A stretch of DNA of 23,280 nucleotides, from assembly GCA_050050615.1 (NCBI GenBank), contig JASFTV010000010.1, positions 1 through 23,280 of the forward strand, read 5' to 3'. Under the pieces are notes generated by a model. That model was not told the DNA's origin, searched no databases, and worked only from the letters and a program-made list of their open reading frames with translations. Source of the stretch: JASFTV01 sp050050615. Its GTDB lineage: Bacteria > Desulfobacterota > DSM-4660 > Desulfatiglandales > HGW-15. The position numbers and the translations under genes are program-made. Positions 6,569 to 15,169 of the stretch are shown in pieces; position 1 is the first letter of the stretch; each line of letters begins with the position of its first letter.

Positions 6569-7133
6569 AGGCCTTCTCTCTTGAAAATGATTGTCATTAT
6601 GTCTTCCTCAACCTTTAAGGCAGCAAACCTGCCCTTGCAAAGAGCATGTATCGGGAGTGAAGATAATGAATTCAGTCTGTTAAGTCAAGTACTAATCTCA
6701 AACATGGCTATGAAGGAGGAAATCCAAGAGGCTGCCAAAATGATCCGAACCATGGGAAAGGGCGGTATTTTCCGGCATATCATCACGGGTAACCCCAAAG
6801 ACAGGCTTTTCCAAGTATATATAGGTGTCTAAAATTATTAGGATAATTGTCATAAGTCCCCGAAAAACTTCTGGGTCTAGGTCTACGACAGAGGTAATGT
6901 CCGGGTTTCCTGGGCCAAGCGGAAGCAGACATCCGTGATAAAAAAATTACTTGGGTTTCCTGTCACTCTGGCAAGACGTCGTCTCAGGTTGAAAGCCTGC
7001 TGTAAAGAGAGGGGGTCAAGAAGCCCTGGTTGCAGACAAACACTGCCAAGGCCCTTGATATTTCCTGGATCCTGGTATAAAAGCCGGGTCATTGGTCTAT
7101 GAACCCCAGAGCATTCCCTTTGAGAGGGCTTAT
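6569..7133. other. Divergent intergenic region between HU gene and hisC
   Basis: 565 bases with no convincing gene. It holds the HU leader and Fur-like box, a small hairpin near 6618-6637 (GGCAG/CTGCC), an operator-like palindrome AATTAT-TAGG-ATAATT (6833-6848), a 10-mer GGGTTTCCTG repeated about 50 bases apart (near 6904 and 6954), and a possible hisC promoter with TTGATA and TATAAA near 7057-7078 (15-base spacing). Short open frames here (such as a 42-codon one, 6704-6832) lack a ribosome site and recognisable similarity. No T-box or histidine-rich leader peptide is visible before hisC. Confidence 0.4.
6583..6601. promoter_or_regulatory. Fur-box-like palindrome upstream of the HU gene
   Basis: GAAAATGATTGTCATTATG matches the classical 19-bp Fur consensus (GATAATGATAATCATTATC) at 15 of 19 positions and contains AATGA-TTG-TCATT. 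It overlaps the probable -10 region (CATAAT on the minus strand, 6597-6602) of the HU gene. Whether Fur binds is untested; AT-rich leaders give chance matches. Confidence 0.35.
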
Positions 7134-8237
7134 ATGAAAAAATTGACCAGTCCGGGTATCGAAAACCTTATTCCCTACCCTCCAGGAAAGCCAGTAGAGG
7201 ATTTGGAAAGGGAGTTGGGGATCAAAGGGTCCACTAAGTTAGCCTCCAATGAAAATCCGCTCGGACCTTCCCCTCTTGCTGTTCAAGCCATTCTGAAACA
7301 TGTGGATAACATTCATCGCTATCCTGACGGCAGTGGGTATTACCTCAAATCAAAACTGAGTGCCATCTTTGGCCTCCCACAAGAACAAATCATGATCGGG
7401 AATGGCTCCAACGAGTTGATTGAATTGATCATCAGAACCTTCTTAATGCCCGGAGAATACGCCATTCAAGCATTCCCGACCTTTCTTATCTATGAGAAGA
7501 TGGTCACTGCGGCTGGAGGTAAGATGATTTCTGTTCCGTTGTCTCACTTCAGACTGGATCTTGCTTGCCTTTCAGAGGCCATTACCCCTGAGACGAAGAT
7601 TGTATTTATCAATAATCCCAATAACCCCACAGGATCTGCTCTTCTGAAAGATGAGACGATCGCCTTTCTAAAATCCATCCCTCAAGATGTCATTGTTGTT
7701 TTCGACGAAGCGTACATAGATTTTGTTTCAGATCCTTCAGTGGTTAGAGGGCTTGATCTTCTGTGTCAATACCCACTGATGGTGGTGTTGAGGACATTTT
7801 CGAAGCTATACGGCCTGGCGGGTCTGCGAATTGGTTATGGATTCGCCTCAGAGAAGCTCGTAGATTACATGAATCGTGTGAGGCAGCCATTCAACGTCAA
7901 TAACCTAGCTCAGATGGCGGCGACAGCGGCGCTTGATGATAAGGAATTTGTATCCCGTACCTTGCGGACGGTCACGGAGGGGCTCTCGTACCTCTATCAT
8001 GAACTCGACCTCCTCGGGCTTGAATACATCCCGACTCAAACCAATTTCTTTTTAATCCGGGTACCTTTGGGTGCCAGAAAAGCATACGAATTGATGCTTA
8101 GAGAGGGGGTCATTGTCCGTTCTATGGATGCCTATGGATTGGAGGATTACATCAGGATCAATGTGGGCTTGCCCGAAGAAAACAGGAGATTTATCGAGAC
8201 CCTGAGAAAAATCCTGAGCGAAAAAATTCGAACCTAA
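7134..8237 (+). CDS. hisC: Histidinol-phosphate aminotransferase
   Basis: 367 residues from ATG 7134. The frame extends to a TTG at 7092, but the ATG is preceded by GAGAGGG and homologs begin near LTSPGIENLIPYPPGKP. Fold-type I PLP aminotransferase features: KLASNENPLGPSP near the N-terminus, GNGSNELIELI, INNPNNPTGS, VVFDEAYIDF, then the PLP lysine in RTFSKLYGLAGLRIGYG and the C-terminal RINVGLPEENRRF. It exchanges imidazole-acetol phosphate and glutamate for histidinol phosphate; HisC-like enzymes can also act on aromatic keto acids. No other his gene is near. It heads the hisC-cmk-rpsA-sppA run. Confidence 0.92.
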   Translation: MKKLTSPGIENLIPYPPGKPVEDLERELGIKGSTKLASNENPLGPSPLAVQAILKHVDNIHRYPDGSGYYLKSKLSAIFGLPQEQIMIGNGSNELIELIIRTFLMPGEYAIQAFPTFLIYEKMVTAAGGKMISVPLSHFRLDLACLSEAITPETKIVFINNPNNPTGSALLKDETIAFLKSIPQDVIVVFDEAYIDFVSDPSVVRGLDLLCQYPLMVVLRTFSKLYGLAGLRIGYGFASEKLVDYMNRVRQPFNVNNLAQMAATAALDDKEFVSRTLRTVTEGLSYLYHELDLLGLEYIPTQTNFFLIRVPLGARKAYELMLREGVIVRSMDAYGLEDYIRINVGLPEENRRFIETLRKILSEKIRT

Positions 8238-8321
8238 CCTCGGGCAATAGCAGAACGGACAGGTTGGGGAAAGGCATTCAGGGTCACAGGAGATGAATAT
8301 TTGAGAGACCCGGCGGAGCGC

Positions 8322-8999
8322 ATGAGAAAAATCATAACCGTTGATGGTCCTGCTGGTGCCGGGAAAAGCACTGTCAGCCGCCTCCTTGCGAAAAAGTTAC
8401 AGATCTTTTACTTGGACACGGGGGCTATGTACCGTGCTGTCGCGCTCCAGGCCAAGAGAGAGGGGATTGATATCGACGATACAGAGAGATTGGCAGAACT
8501 GTGCAGGAACTTGGACCTCCATTTTAAGACCGTGGGAGAGGAAAACAGATTATTTATTGGAAACAAGGATATTTCCTTGGCCATAAGAAGCCCTGAAATG
8601 GATATGCTTTCTTCCAGGATATCGGCTGTGAAAGAGGTCAGAGAGGCCATGACAGAGCTTCAGAGAAAAATAGGTCGGGAAGGCGGTGTGGTGGCCGAAG
8701 GGAGAGACATGGGGACCGTGGTTTTTCCAGACGCGGATCATAAGTTTTTCATGACCGCCTTAGCTGAGGTGAGAGCCGAAAGAAGATACCTGGAAAGGAT
8801 GAACAGAGGTGAATCTGTATCTAGGGCAGAGGTTGAGATAGAACTGAGGAAAAGGGATGATCAAGACGCAAACCGCGCCATAGCCCCTCTTTTGATTGCT
8901 GAAGATGCGAAAGTTATTGATACCAGTGCATTAAGTCCGGATCAAGTCGTTGAAATAGTATTGACGGAAATCAAGGATGGGAGGACCCGAACGGTTTGA
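8322..8999 (+). CDS. cmk: Cytidylate kinase
   Basis: 225 residues from ATG 8322. A TTG further out at 8301 gives seven extra residues, but GGCGGAG lies just before the ATG and the family begins RKIITVDGPAGAGKST. The P-loop GPAGAGKST is at the start, YLDTGAMYRAVA is the CMP-binding segment, and GRDMGTVVFPDADHKFF and AEVRAERRYLE give the NMP and lid regions, with DDQDANRAIAPL and DTSALSPDQVVE at the end. It phosphorylates CMP and dCMP. cmk followed by rpsA is a widely conserved pair. The gap to hisC is 84 bases. Confidence 0.95.
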   Translation: MRKIITVDGPAGAGKSTVSRLLAKKLQIFYLDTGAMYRAVALQAKREGIDIDDTERLAELCRNLDLHFKTVGEENRLFIGNKDISLAIRSPEMDMLSSRISAVKEVREAMTELQRKIGREGGVVAEGRDMGTVVFPDADHKFFMTALAEVRAERRYLERMNRGESVSRAEVEIELRKRDDQDANRAIAPLLIAEDAKVIDTSALSPDQVVEIVLTEIKDGRTRTV

Positions 9000-9121
9000 T
9001 GTCCGCAGCGGGTCTATGTCGGAGACAGCAGGAAAAAATTATGATTAAATAAATGGTTGATGTTTGTTCTAATGTTTGATAGTGGAATAGATTTAAGTCT
9101 GTTGGCCGGAGGCATAAAACA

Positions 9122-9142
9122 ATGAGGGGGTCGTTAACTTAA
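9122..9142 (+). CDS. Possible 6-codon leader peptide overlapping the rpsA start
   Basis: ATG 9122 with GGAGG at 9108-9112 opens a six-codon frame, MRGSLT, whose TAA (9140-9142) shares its last A with the rpsA ATG (TAATG). The rpsA start itself has only the GAGGGGG inside this mini-frame. This would couple initiation on rpsA to translation of the mini-frame. Ribosomal protein S1 is known to repress its own mRNA in E. coli; a link here is inference. Confidence 0.3.
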   Translation: MRGSLT

Positions 9143-11055
9143 TGGAGAATCAAACAGACAAAACAGATGAGAATGCCAAAGCTGAGAACAAGACGGATCA
9201 TGACATTTTGAAAGAGGGTCAGGATAACGCCGAAGCCAAAGTGGATGCTGTAAAAGGAGGAGAGGTCAAAGGGGAACAAGAAGGCAAGGACTTCACGGAG
9301 CTTTATGAAGAAAGCCTGAAAAGCATCCAGGAAGGCGGGGTGGTAAAGGGAGAGATTGTTCAGATCGATAAAGAGTATGTTTTAGTCGATATCGGTTACA
9401 AATCTGAAGGCATGATCCCGATCAGTGAATTCGCCGACTCGGAAGGAAATGTTAATGCCCGCATCGGTGATGAATTGGACGTTCTCCTTGAAAGAAGAGA
9501 GGATGATGAAGGGATCATTCTCCTTTCGAAGGATAAGGCCGCCAAAATAAAGATATGGGATGAGATCAAGGAGATCTATGAAAAGGGAGGCACGATAAAG
9601 GGTAAGATCATATCCCGTGTGAAAGGCGGTATGTCCGTAGATATCGGTCTACCGGCATTCTTACCTGGTTCACAAATTAGTCTGAAACCGATCAAAGACT
9701 TTGATGCCTACATAGGTAGTGTTTACGATTTCAAGATCCTGAAATACAATAAGCGTCGATCGAATATCGTTCTGTCCCGCAGGGCCATCCTTGAGGCTGA
9801 GCGCTCGGTACTGAGACAATCGACTCTCGAGAAATTGGAGAATGGCGCTATTATGGACGGCACCGTTAAAAATATTACGGAATATGGCCTATTCATTGAT
9901 TTGGGTGGCATCGATGGTCTGCTGCACATCACGGATATGTCCTGGGGGCGGGTAGGGCATCCCTCAGAGCTGTATAAAGTGGGAGATCCGATCACCGTCA
10001 AAGTGCTGAACTATGACGAGGAGACGGGAAGGGTTTCTCTTGGCCTCAAACAGCTCAAGTCAGACCCGTGGACAAAGGCTGATGAGAAATATCCTGTGGG
10101 TGCCAAGATTAAGGGCCGAGTCGTGAGTTTGGCCGATTATGGGGCTTTCGTGGAGGTAGAGGAGGGGATCGAGGGCTTGATCCACGTCTCAGAAATGTCA
10201 TGGACCAGAAAGATCAGGCATCCCTCACAGGTGGTGAAAGTTGCTGACCATGTGGAGGCCATGGTTCTGAATATCGATTCGGCTAACAAACGTATCTCAT
10301 TGGGCCTCAAACAGGTTGAACCAAACCCTTGGGACATTATTGGAGAGAGATATCCAGTTGGCACCACCATAGAAGGGAGAATTAAGAATATCACCGATTT
10401 TGGTATATTCATCGGTATTGATGAGGGAATAGACGGCCTCGTTCACATTTCGGACATCTCTTGGACAAAGCGCGTCAAGCACCCTTCGGAGCTTTACAAG
10501 AAAGGGCAGGAAGTACAGGCAGTGGTCCTGAACATTGATAAGGAAAATGAGCGTTTTTCACTCGGAATCAAACAACTCGCGCCCGATCCTTGGGATGAGG
10601 TTCCCAACAAGTACCCCCCTGGCTCTCGGGTTACCGGTACTGTGACGAATGTGACAGATTTTGGGGTTTTTGTAGAGCTTGAAGAGGGAATAGAAGGGCT
10701 CATTCACGTCTCTGAGCTCACGAAAGAGAAAGGCGGCAATCCCCTGAGCAGATTCAACGTGGATGATGTCATTCAGGCTAAGGTGATTAACGTTTCACGG
10801 ATAGACAAAAAGATCGGCCTGTCGATCAGGAAACTGGAGGAAAGCGAGGAAAGAGAAATCTATAGGAGTTACATGGAGAGCCGCGACGGGATTACTTCAA
10901 ACTTAGGAGAAATACTGAAAAAAGGCATGTTGGAACTAGAGGACCACGCTGCAGAGCAGAAAGCTGGAGAATCGGGGAAAGAACCAGAAGATGCGGGTGG
11001 TTCACCCGAAAACGGTTCGGAAGAAGAACAGGCCGACAAGACAGAAACCGTTTAG
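9142..11055 (+). CDS. rpsA: 30S ribosomal protein S1, six S1 domains
   Basis: 637 residues, longer than E. coli S1 (557). An acidic/lysine-rich, low-complexity N-terminal extension (about 1-60) precedes six S1 OB-fold repeats beginning at roughly residues 65 (VVKGEIVQIDKEYVLVDIGYK), 150, 235, 320, 407 and 494. The last four carry the classic G-x-V-x-x-x-x-x-[YF]-G-x-F-[VI]-x-[LVI]-x-x-G-I-[ED]-G-L-[LI]-H-x-[ST] pattern; the first two are divergent, as is normal for the ribosome-docking pair. An acidic tail follows (about 600-637). It brings mRNA to the 30S subunit. sppA begins 78 bases on without an evident terminator. Confidence 0.97.
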   Translation: MENQTDKTDENAKAENKTDHDILKEGQDNAEAKVDAVKGGEVKGEQEGKDFTELYEESLKSIQEGGVVKGEIVQIDKEYVLVDIGYKSEGMIPISEFADSEGNVNARIGDELDVLLERREDDEGIILLSKDKAAKIKIWDEIKEIYEKGGTIKGKIISRVKGGMSVDIGLPAFLPGSQISLKPIKDFDAYIGSVYDFKILKYNKRRSNIVLSRRAILEAERSVLRQSTLEKLENGAIMDGTVKNITEYGLFIDLGGIDGLLHITDMSWGRVGHPSELYKVGDPITVKVLNYDEETGRVSLGLKQLKSDPWTKADEKYPVGAKIKGRVVSLADYGAFVEVEEGIEGLIHVSEMSWTRKIRHPSQVVKVADHVEAMVLNIDSANKRISLGLKQVEPNPWDIIGERYPVGTTIEGRIKNITDFGIFIGIDEGIDGLVHISDISWTKRVKHPSELYKKGQEVQAVVLNIDKENERFSLGIKQLAPDPWDEVPNKYPPGSRVTGTVTNVTDFGVFVELEEGIEGLIHVSELTKEKGGNPLSRFNVDDVIQAKVINVSRIDKKIGLSIRKLEESEEREIYRSYMESRDGITSNLGEILKKGMLELEDHAAEQKAGESGKEPEDAGGSPENGSEEEQADKTETV

Positions 11056-11133
11056 CAGCCGGGCATATGTCCGAGCGCCCAAACAGGCTCCGCCTATCCG
11101 GTTGATAGCCGCACCCTCGGAACACTGCAAAAT

Positions 11134-12033
11134 ATGTCAGGGAAAAGACGTCCCATACTAACCGTTCTTGTCATACTTGGAGCCATCGTCCTTTTTTTGG
11201 GCATGGTCTTGACCTTTGTTTTCTCCATCTCTGGCCCGTCTCCAAGTTTTTCATTCCGCGACCGCATAGGGGTCATTCCCATCGAAGGCACAATCACGGA
11301 TTCTCAACCCATTGTCTCACAACTGGTCAATTTCAAGAAAGACAACCGAATCAAGGCGATCATTTTGAGGGTTAACTCGCCTGGCGGAGGGGTTGCTCCC
11401 TCACAGGAGATCTACCGTGAAGTAAGAAAGACCATAACCGCCAAGAAGGTGATCGCCTCCATGGGCAGTCTTGCGGCTTCCGGGGGGTACTACATCGCCT
11501 CCGCTGCCGACAGGATTGTGGCCAACCCAGGCACGCTCACCGGCAGTATCGGTGTCATCATGGAATTTGTCCAGCTTGAAGCCCTCCTAAAGAAAATAGG
11601 CGTAGGCATGGAGGTTTTGAAAAGTGGTGAATTCAAAGACATTGGGTCCCCTCACAGAAAAATGACCGAGCGGGAGAAGGAACTGATCAGAAGCTTGATC
11701 TTGGATATTCAGAAACAGTTTGTCGATGCCGTGGCCATGGGCAGACACATTTCCGTAGAGGAAGTCCAGGAAATCGCGGACGGCCGAATCCTCTCTGGGG
11801 CCCAGTCCAAAGAATTGGGTCTGGTAGATCAATTGGGAAACTTTGAAGACGCTGTGGAACTCGCAAAAAGGATGGCTGGGATTGAAGGCGAGGTCAAGCT
11901 CGTCTATCCCAAGAAAACCCGGGTAAATCTCTGGGACTTAATTCTTCATGACGCCTCCAAGGCCTTTTACAAGGCACTCAGAAATATTCTCCATCCTCGT
12001 GTAGAGTACCGGTGGGATGGACCTTCTTACTGA
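11134..12033 (+). CDS. sppA: Signal peptide peptidase SppA (short form)
   Basis: 299 residues, the short (one-domain) SppA of the S49 peptidase family. One N-terminal membrane segment (about 8-30, ILTVLVILGAIVLFLGMVLTFVF) anchors it. IILRVNSPGGGVAPSQEIY, then MGSLAASGGYYIASAADRIVANPGTLTGSIGVI contains the nucleophile Ser116, and LKSGEFKDIGSPHR the general base Lys168. RILSGAQSKELGLVDQLG is the C-terminal active-site flank. It degrades left-over signal peptides in the membrane. Downstream of rpsA, as in many deltaproteobacteria. Its stop is only 10 bases from the convergent yciO stop. Confidence 0.95.
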   Translation: MSGKRRPILTVLVILGAIVLFLGMVLTFVFSISGPSPSFSFRDRIGVIPIEGTITDSQPIVSQLVNFKKDNRIKAIILRVNSPGGGVAPSQEIYREVRKTITAKKVIASMGSLAASGGYYIASAADRIVANPGTLTGSIGVIMEFVQLEALLKKIGVGMEVLKSGEFKDIGSPHRKMTEREKELIRSLILDIQKQFVDAVAMGRHISVEEVQEIADGRILSGAQSKELGLVDQLGNFEDAVELAKRMAGIEGEVKLVYPKKTRVNLWDLILHDASKAFYKALRNILHPRVEYRWDGPSY

Positions 12034-12043
12034 AGGGATGGGG

Positions 12044-12634
12044 CTACAGGAAGTGGCTCACATCTCCTTTCCCTTCGCGAATGACCTCTGGAACATCACC
12101 GATCAAGGATATCACGCTGGAGGGATCCGGATATAAAACCCCACCATCGATCACGAGATCGAGATGTGGCGCATAGGCCTCTTTAATAGAATAAGGGTTA
12201 TCCAAGCCTGCACTCGTGCTTATGATGGGTCGGCCTAAAGCCCCTACAATGGAGAGACAAATTTTGTTATCCGGAACCCGTATTCCTATCGTTTTTCTTT
12301 TGGTCAGCATTATTTTGGGCACCAGTTGAGTCGCCTCTAGGATGAATGTGTAAGGTCCCGGGAGACATCTCTTCATGGTTTTGTACCCGTAGTTGGAGAC
12401 CTTTGCATAACGGCTGATTTCCTTAAGACTGTCGCAAACGATGGAGAAGGGTTTTTTGAGTGGGCGATGCTTAAGCTTGTGTATAAGCCGAATCCCCTTT
12501 TTGTTCATCAGGTCGCACCCTATCCCGTAAAAGGTGTCGGTGGGATAGGCGATCAGTCCGCCTTTTTCAAGGACCTCACTGACCCGATTTATCAGGCGCA
12601 TTTGGGGATTTTGGGGGTTAATTGAGACGATCAT
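12044..12634 (-). CDS. yciO: YciO-type YrdC/Sua5 domain protein
   Basis: 196 residues. INPQNPQMRLINRVSEVLEKGGLIAYPTDTFYGIGCDL at the start, HRPLKKPFSIVC, LPGPYTFILEA, KRKTIGIRVPDN, and the end VIREGKGDVSHFL follow YciO more closely than TsaC/Sua5. The conserved KxR...SxxN-type residues of threonylcarbamoyl-AMP synthases are partly kept (K in KLKHRP, R in GIRVP, STSAG). TsaC makes threonylcarbamoyl-AMP for tRNA t6A; YciO has been reported to be much weaker or different in activity. No Shine-Dalgarno is visible, and the promoter lies so close that the mRNA may be leaderless. Confidence 0.88.
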   Translation of the reverse strand: MIVSINPQNPQMRLINRVSEVLEKGGLIAYPTDTFYGIGCDLMNKKGIRLIHKLKHRPLKKPFSIVCDSLKEISRYAKVSNYGYKTMKRCLPGPYTFILEATQLVPKIMLTKRKTIGIRVPDNKICLSIVGALGRPIISTSAGLDNPYSIKEAYAPHLDLVIDGGVLYPDPSSVISLIGDVPEVIREGKGDVSHFL

Positions 12635-12642
12635 AACGATGA

Positions 12643-12672
12643 AATATATTCTGATATTTTTTCTGTTGTCAA
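12643..12672 (-). promoter_or_regulatory. Promoter of yciO, possibly giving a leaderless mRNA
   Basis: On the minus strand, TTGACA (12667-12672) and TATATT (12643-12648) are 18 bases apart. Transcription would begin near 12636, two bases from the ATG at 12634, leaving no space for a ribosome binding site. None is seen in TTTCATCGTT before the start. Confidence 0.5.
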
Positions 12673-12717
12673 TACGCTATCGATTTTGAATAGCTTTGTG
12701 GGGAAAAAAGGACTTAC

Positions 12718-12747
12718 TTGTGAGACATGAGCTAACTTTGATATACT
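12718..12747 (+). promoter_or_regulatory. Possible promoter of the pilD-kinase-regulator unit
   Basis: TTGTGA (12718-12723) and TATACT (12742-12747) are separated by 18 bases, about 60 bases before the prepilin peptidase ATG. The -10 matches five of six and the -35 four of six. It is the best candidate in the 172-base divergent gap. Confidence 0.4.
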
Positions 12748-12806
12748 AGAAAGATATTCTAAATTTTCGAGTAGGATTTCCTTTTGGAGACCGGGAACTT
12801 GAGAAG

Positions 12807-13583
12807 ATGATGGGCACTGTAAGCGTCATTTTCGCTATTTTATTCGGGCTGTGCTTGGGGAGCTTTTTGAATGTATGTATCTATCGTATCCCGCTAAAGA
12901 AATCGATTGTAAATCCCCCATCGAGTTGCCCACAATGCCATGAGAAGATAAGGTTTTATGACAACATTCCGTTGATCAGCTACATGCTTCTCTTGGGTAA
13001 ATGCAGGCACTGCGGGAGTCGGATTCCATTTCATTATCCGGTTGTCGAAGGCGTGACCGGCCTGCTAAGTGCAGCTCTGTTTATCAGGTTCGGCCTGAGC
13101 CCGCCATATTTCCTATTCCTCATGTTTTCAGCATCCCTTGTCACCATAAGCTTCATTGATCTCCATAACAAGATCATCCCTGACGTTATCTCACTGCCCG
13201 GAATTTTAGCCGGCCTGGCCGTCTCTTTTTTGAGATGGACGCCCATTTCTTGGACCGATTCCTTGATCGGCATCGTTGGGGGTGGTGGGTTCCTGTACCT
13301 GGTAGCAGCCTTTTTTGAAAGGCTGACGGGACGACAGGGTATGGGAGGCGGGGACATAAAGCTGCTCGCTATGATGGGTGCATGGATGGGTTGGCAAGCA
13401 CTCCCTTTCATCCTGCTCATCTCTTCTCTGACAGGGACCCTCATTGGCGGAGGCTCTCTTTTGATCGCCCGTCAGGGCATGCGAACAAGAATACCCTTTG
13501 GCCCTTTCCTGGCTTTGGGTGCTTTGATCTATTTCTTTTTCGGTTATGAACTGGTATCATGGTTCTACCGTTTGGGCGCGTAG
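12807..13583 (+). CDS. pilD: Prepilin peptidase / N-methyltransferase (PilD, GspO)
   Basis: 258 residues with about seven to eight hydrophobic membrane segments. The zinc-binding cytoplasmic loop has CPQC (41, 44) and CRHC (66, 69). The two aspartates of the aspartic peptidase are Asp118 in SFIDLHNKIIPD and Asp183 in MGGGDIKLLAMMG. FGSFLNVCIYRIP at the N-terminus and GPFLALGALI at the C-terminus are family marks. It cleaves and N-methylates type IV prepilins and type II secretion pseudopilins. No pilin or secretion gene is in the window, so substrates lie elsewhere. The kinase gene starts 12 bases downstream. Confidence 0.95.
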   Translation: MMGTVSVIFAILFGLCLGSFLNVCIYRIPLKKSIVNPPSSCPQCHEKIRFYDNIPLISYMLLLGKCRHCGSRIPFHYPVVEGVTGLLSAALFIRFGLSPPYFLFLMFSASLVTISFIDLHNKIIPDVISLPGILAGLAVSFLRWTPISWTDSLIGIVGGGGFLYLVAAFFERLTGRQGMGGGDIKLLAMMGAWMGWQALPFILLISSLTGTLIGGGSLLIARQGMRTRIPFGPFLALGALIYFFFGYELVSWFYRLGA

Positions 13584-13595
13584 AGAGGCCATATT

Positions 13596-15146
13596 TTGAG
13601 ATTTCCAGTGTACAGTTTGAGGACAGGGATACTGGCGCAACTGACCTTCTTGATTATCGCGGCCATGCTCCTCATCAATGTGGTCATGGCAAAATTTGCA
13701 GAAAGAGACCTCATTCAGGCAAAAATCCACAAAGGGAGGTTGCTGGTTAATGCGATTGAGAACAATTTGGAATATCTTCTTCTACAAAAGACAAGGAAAC
13801 TCTCAGATATTGATTCAGACATACCCTTTAGAGGGGGCGTTTCCCAGCTGCTTGTCGATGCAGGCTTCTCTGATGTCATCATCATCAGCCCTGAAGGAGA
13901 GAAACTCTTTACTACAGGTTCACCCAAAGAGGCGGAGGCATTTGCTTTTTCGCTGGCAAGAGAGGCCGTGGCAACCGGCTTATCATCTCATCATTTTAGT
14001 GGCACAACCTGGGGCGTCATATGGCTCGGCAAAAAAGAACTTAGGATTTCGTCCCCCCTTCGTTTCGAGGGTCTGCCTTTCGCCGGCATAACCGTATCCG
14101 GCTCTCTTGTTCCCATCTACCAAACACTAAGAAAATCACAAAAGATCATCCTTCTCTATATCCTGTTGGATACGCTTATCCTTGTCATCGTGGGCGTCAT
14201 TCTTCTCTCAAGGATTGTGGTCAAACCGATCCATAAACTCCTAAAGCTCACCGGGGAGTACAAGGAGGGTTACATGGTGCCTTCCATGGGGGAGGCATCC
14301 AAAAATGAGATAGGAGAACTCTCTCGCTCCCTGAACAACATGCTCAGGCGCCTGGATGAAAACAAGAAAGAACTGAGAGCCCACATTTCTTCGCTGGAAA
14401 AAGCCAACAGAGAGCTTCAACAGGCCCAGGACGAAATCATCCGCTCAGAGAAATTCGCATCTGTCGGTCGTCTGGCCGCAGGCATTGCACACGAAATTGG
14501 AAACCCCATAGGTATCATCCTGGGGTATTTGGATCTACTCAATTCGGATGACATTACAAAAGAGGAAAAGAAGGATTATCTCGCTCGCATTGAGTCTGAA
14601 ATTACTCGGATCAACCAGATTATCAGACAGCTTCTGGACTTTTCTCGGCCCTCAAGCGGAAAAGCGCGAGAGACCCATGTGCACAAAATGATCATGAATA
14701 CGGTGGAGATGCTGAACCCACAACCTATGATGGAAGACATTCGAATAGACCTCGAACTTAAGGCTGTGAATGATGCAGTTCTTGCAGACCCAAACGAGTT
14801 ACAACAGGTTTTTTTGAATATTGTTATGAACGCTGCGGATGCCCTTGCCCAAAAAGACCTGCCCGAGGGGGATGATTTGGGCAAAGTATTGACAATAAAA
14901 AGTGAGAATTCAGGCGATCTCATTCATTTAACATTTTCAGATAGCGGTCCTGGCATATCCCGGGAGGAACTTGCGAAAATCTTCGATCCCTTTTTTACAA
15001 CCAAAGAACCTGGCAAGGGGACCGGCCTTGGGCTCTCCGTATGCTACAGGATTGTGGAAGGGTTGGCAGGCACAATCCGGGCTGAAAGCATTATGGGTGA
15101 GGGTTTGGCGATCGTGATTACCCTTCCTCTTATTGACGAAAAATAG
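13596..15146 (+). CDS. Sensor histidine kinase (two TM, HAMP, HisKA, HATPase)
   Basis: 516 residues from TTG 13596; GAGAGG eight bases upstream supports it, and a GTG four codons on is the alternative. TM1 is about 11-31 and TM2 about 183-205, enclosing a periplasmic sensor region of about 150 residues with no family I can name. A HAMP domain (about 203-256) and short coiled coil (about 256-285) follow. The H box is LAAGIAHEIGNPIG with phospho-acceptor His299. The N box is NELQQVFLNIVMNAAD, then DSGPGIS, FDPFFTTK and GKGTGLGLSV. This is the NtrB-like HAMP kinase type usual as partner of NtrC regulators. It is not PilS-like (six TM) despite following pilD. Confidence 0.93.
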   Translation: MRFPVYSLRTGILAQLTFLIIAAMLLINVVMAKFAERDLIQAKIHKGRLLVNAIENNLEYLLLQKTRKLSDIDSDIPFRGGVSQLLVDAGFSDVIIISPEGEKLFTTGSPKEAEAFAFSLAREAVATGLSSHHFSGTTWGVIWLGKKELRISSPLRFEGLPFAGITVSGSLVPIYQTLRKSQKIILLYILLDTLILVIVGVILLSRIVVKPIHKLLKLTGEYKEGYMVPSMGEASKNEIGELSRSLNNMLRRLDENKKELRAHISSLEKANRELQQAQDEIIRSEKFASVGRLAAGIAHEIGNPIGIILGYLDLLNSDDITKEEKKDYLARIESEITRINQIIRQLLDFSRPSSGKARETHVHKMIMNTVEMLNPQPMMEDIRIDLELKAVNDAVLADPNELQQVFLNIVMNAADALAQKDLPEGDDLGKVLTIKSENSGDLIHLTFSDSGPGISREELAKIFDPFFTTKEPGKGTGLGLSVCYRIVEGLAGTIRAESIMGEGLAIVITLPLIDEK

Positions 15147-15169
15147 AAGAGAGAGCACTGACAAAGAAC

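Noticed and set aside
6704..6832. 42-codon plus-strand frame MAMKEEIQEAAKMIRT...
   Set aside because: No ribosome site before the ATG, and the GGAGG lies inside the frame. No known family. Left as intergenic; possible but unsupported.
6883..7092. 69-codon minus-strand frame before hisC
   Set aside because: It has no ribosome site, odd composition and no similarity, and overlaps the likely hisC promoter.
6930..7133. T-box or histidine attenuator before hisC
   Set aside because: No T-box GGTGG-type bulge, no run of His codons and no terminator pair visible.
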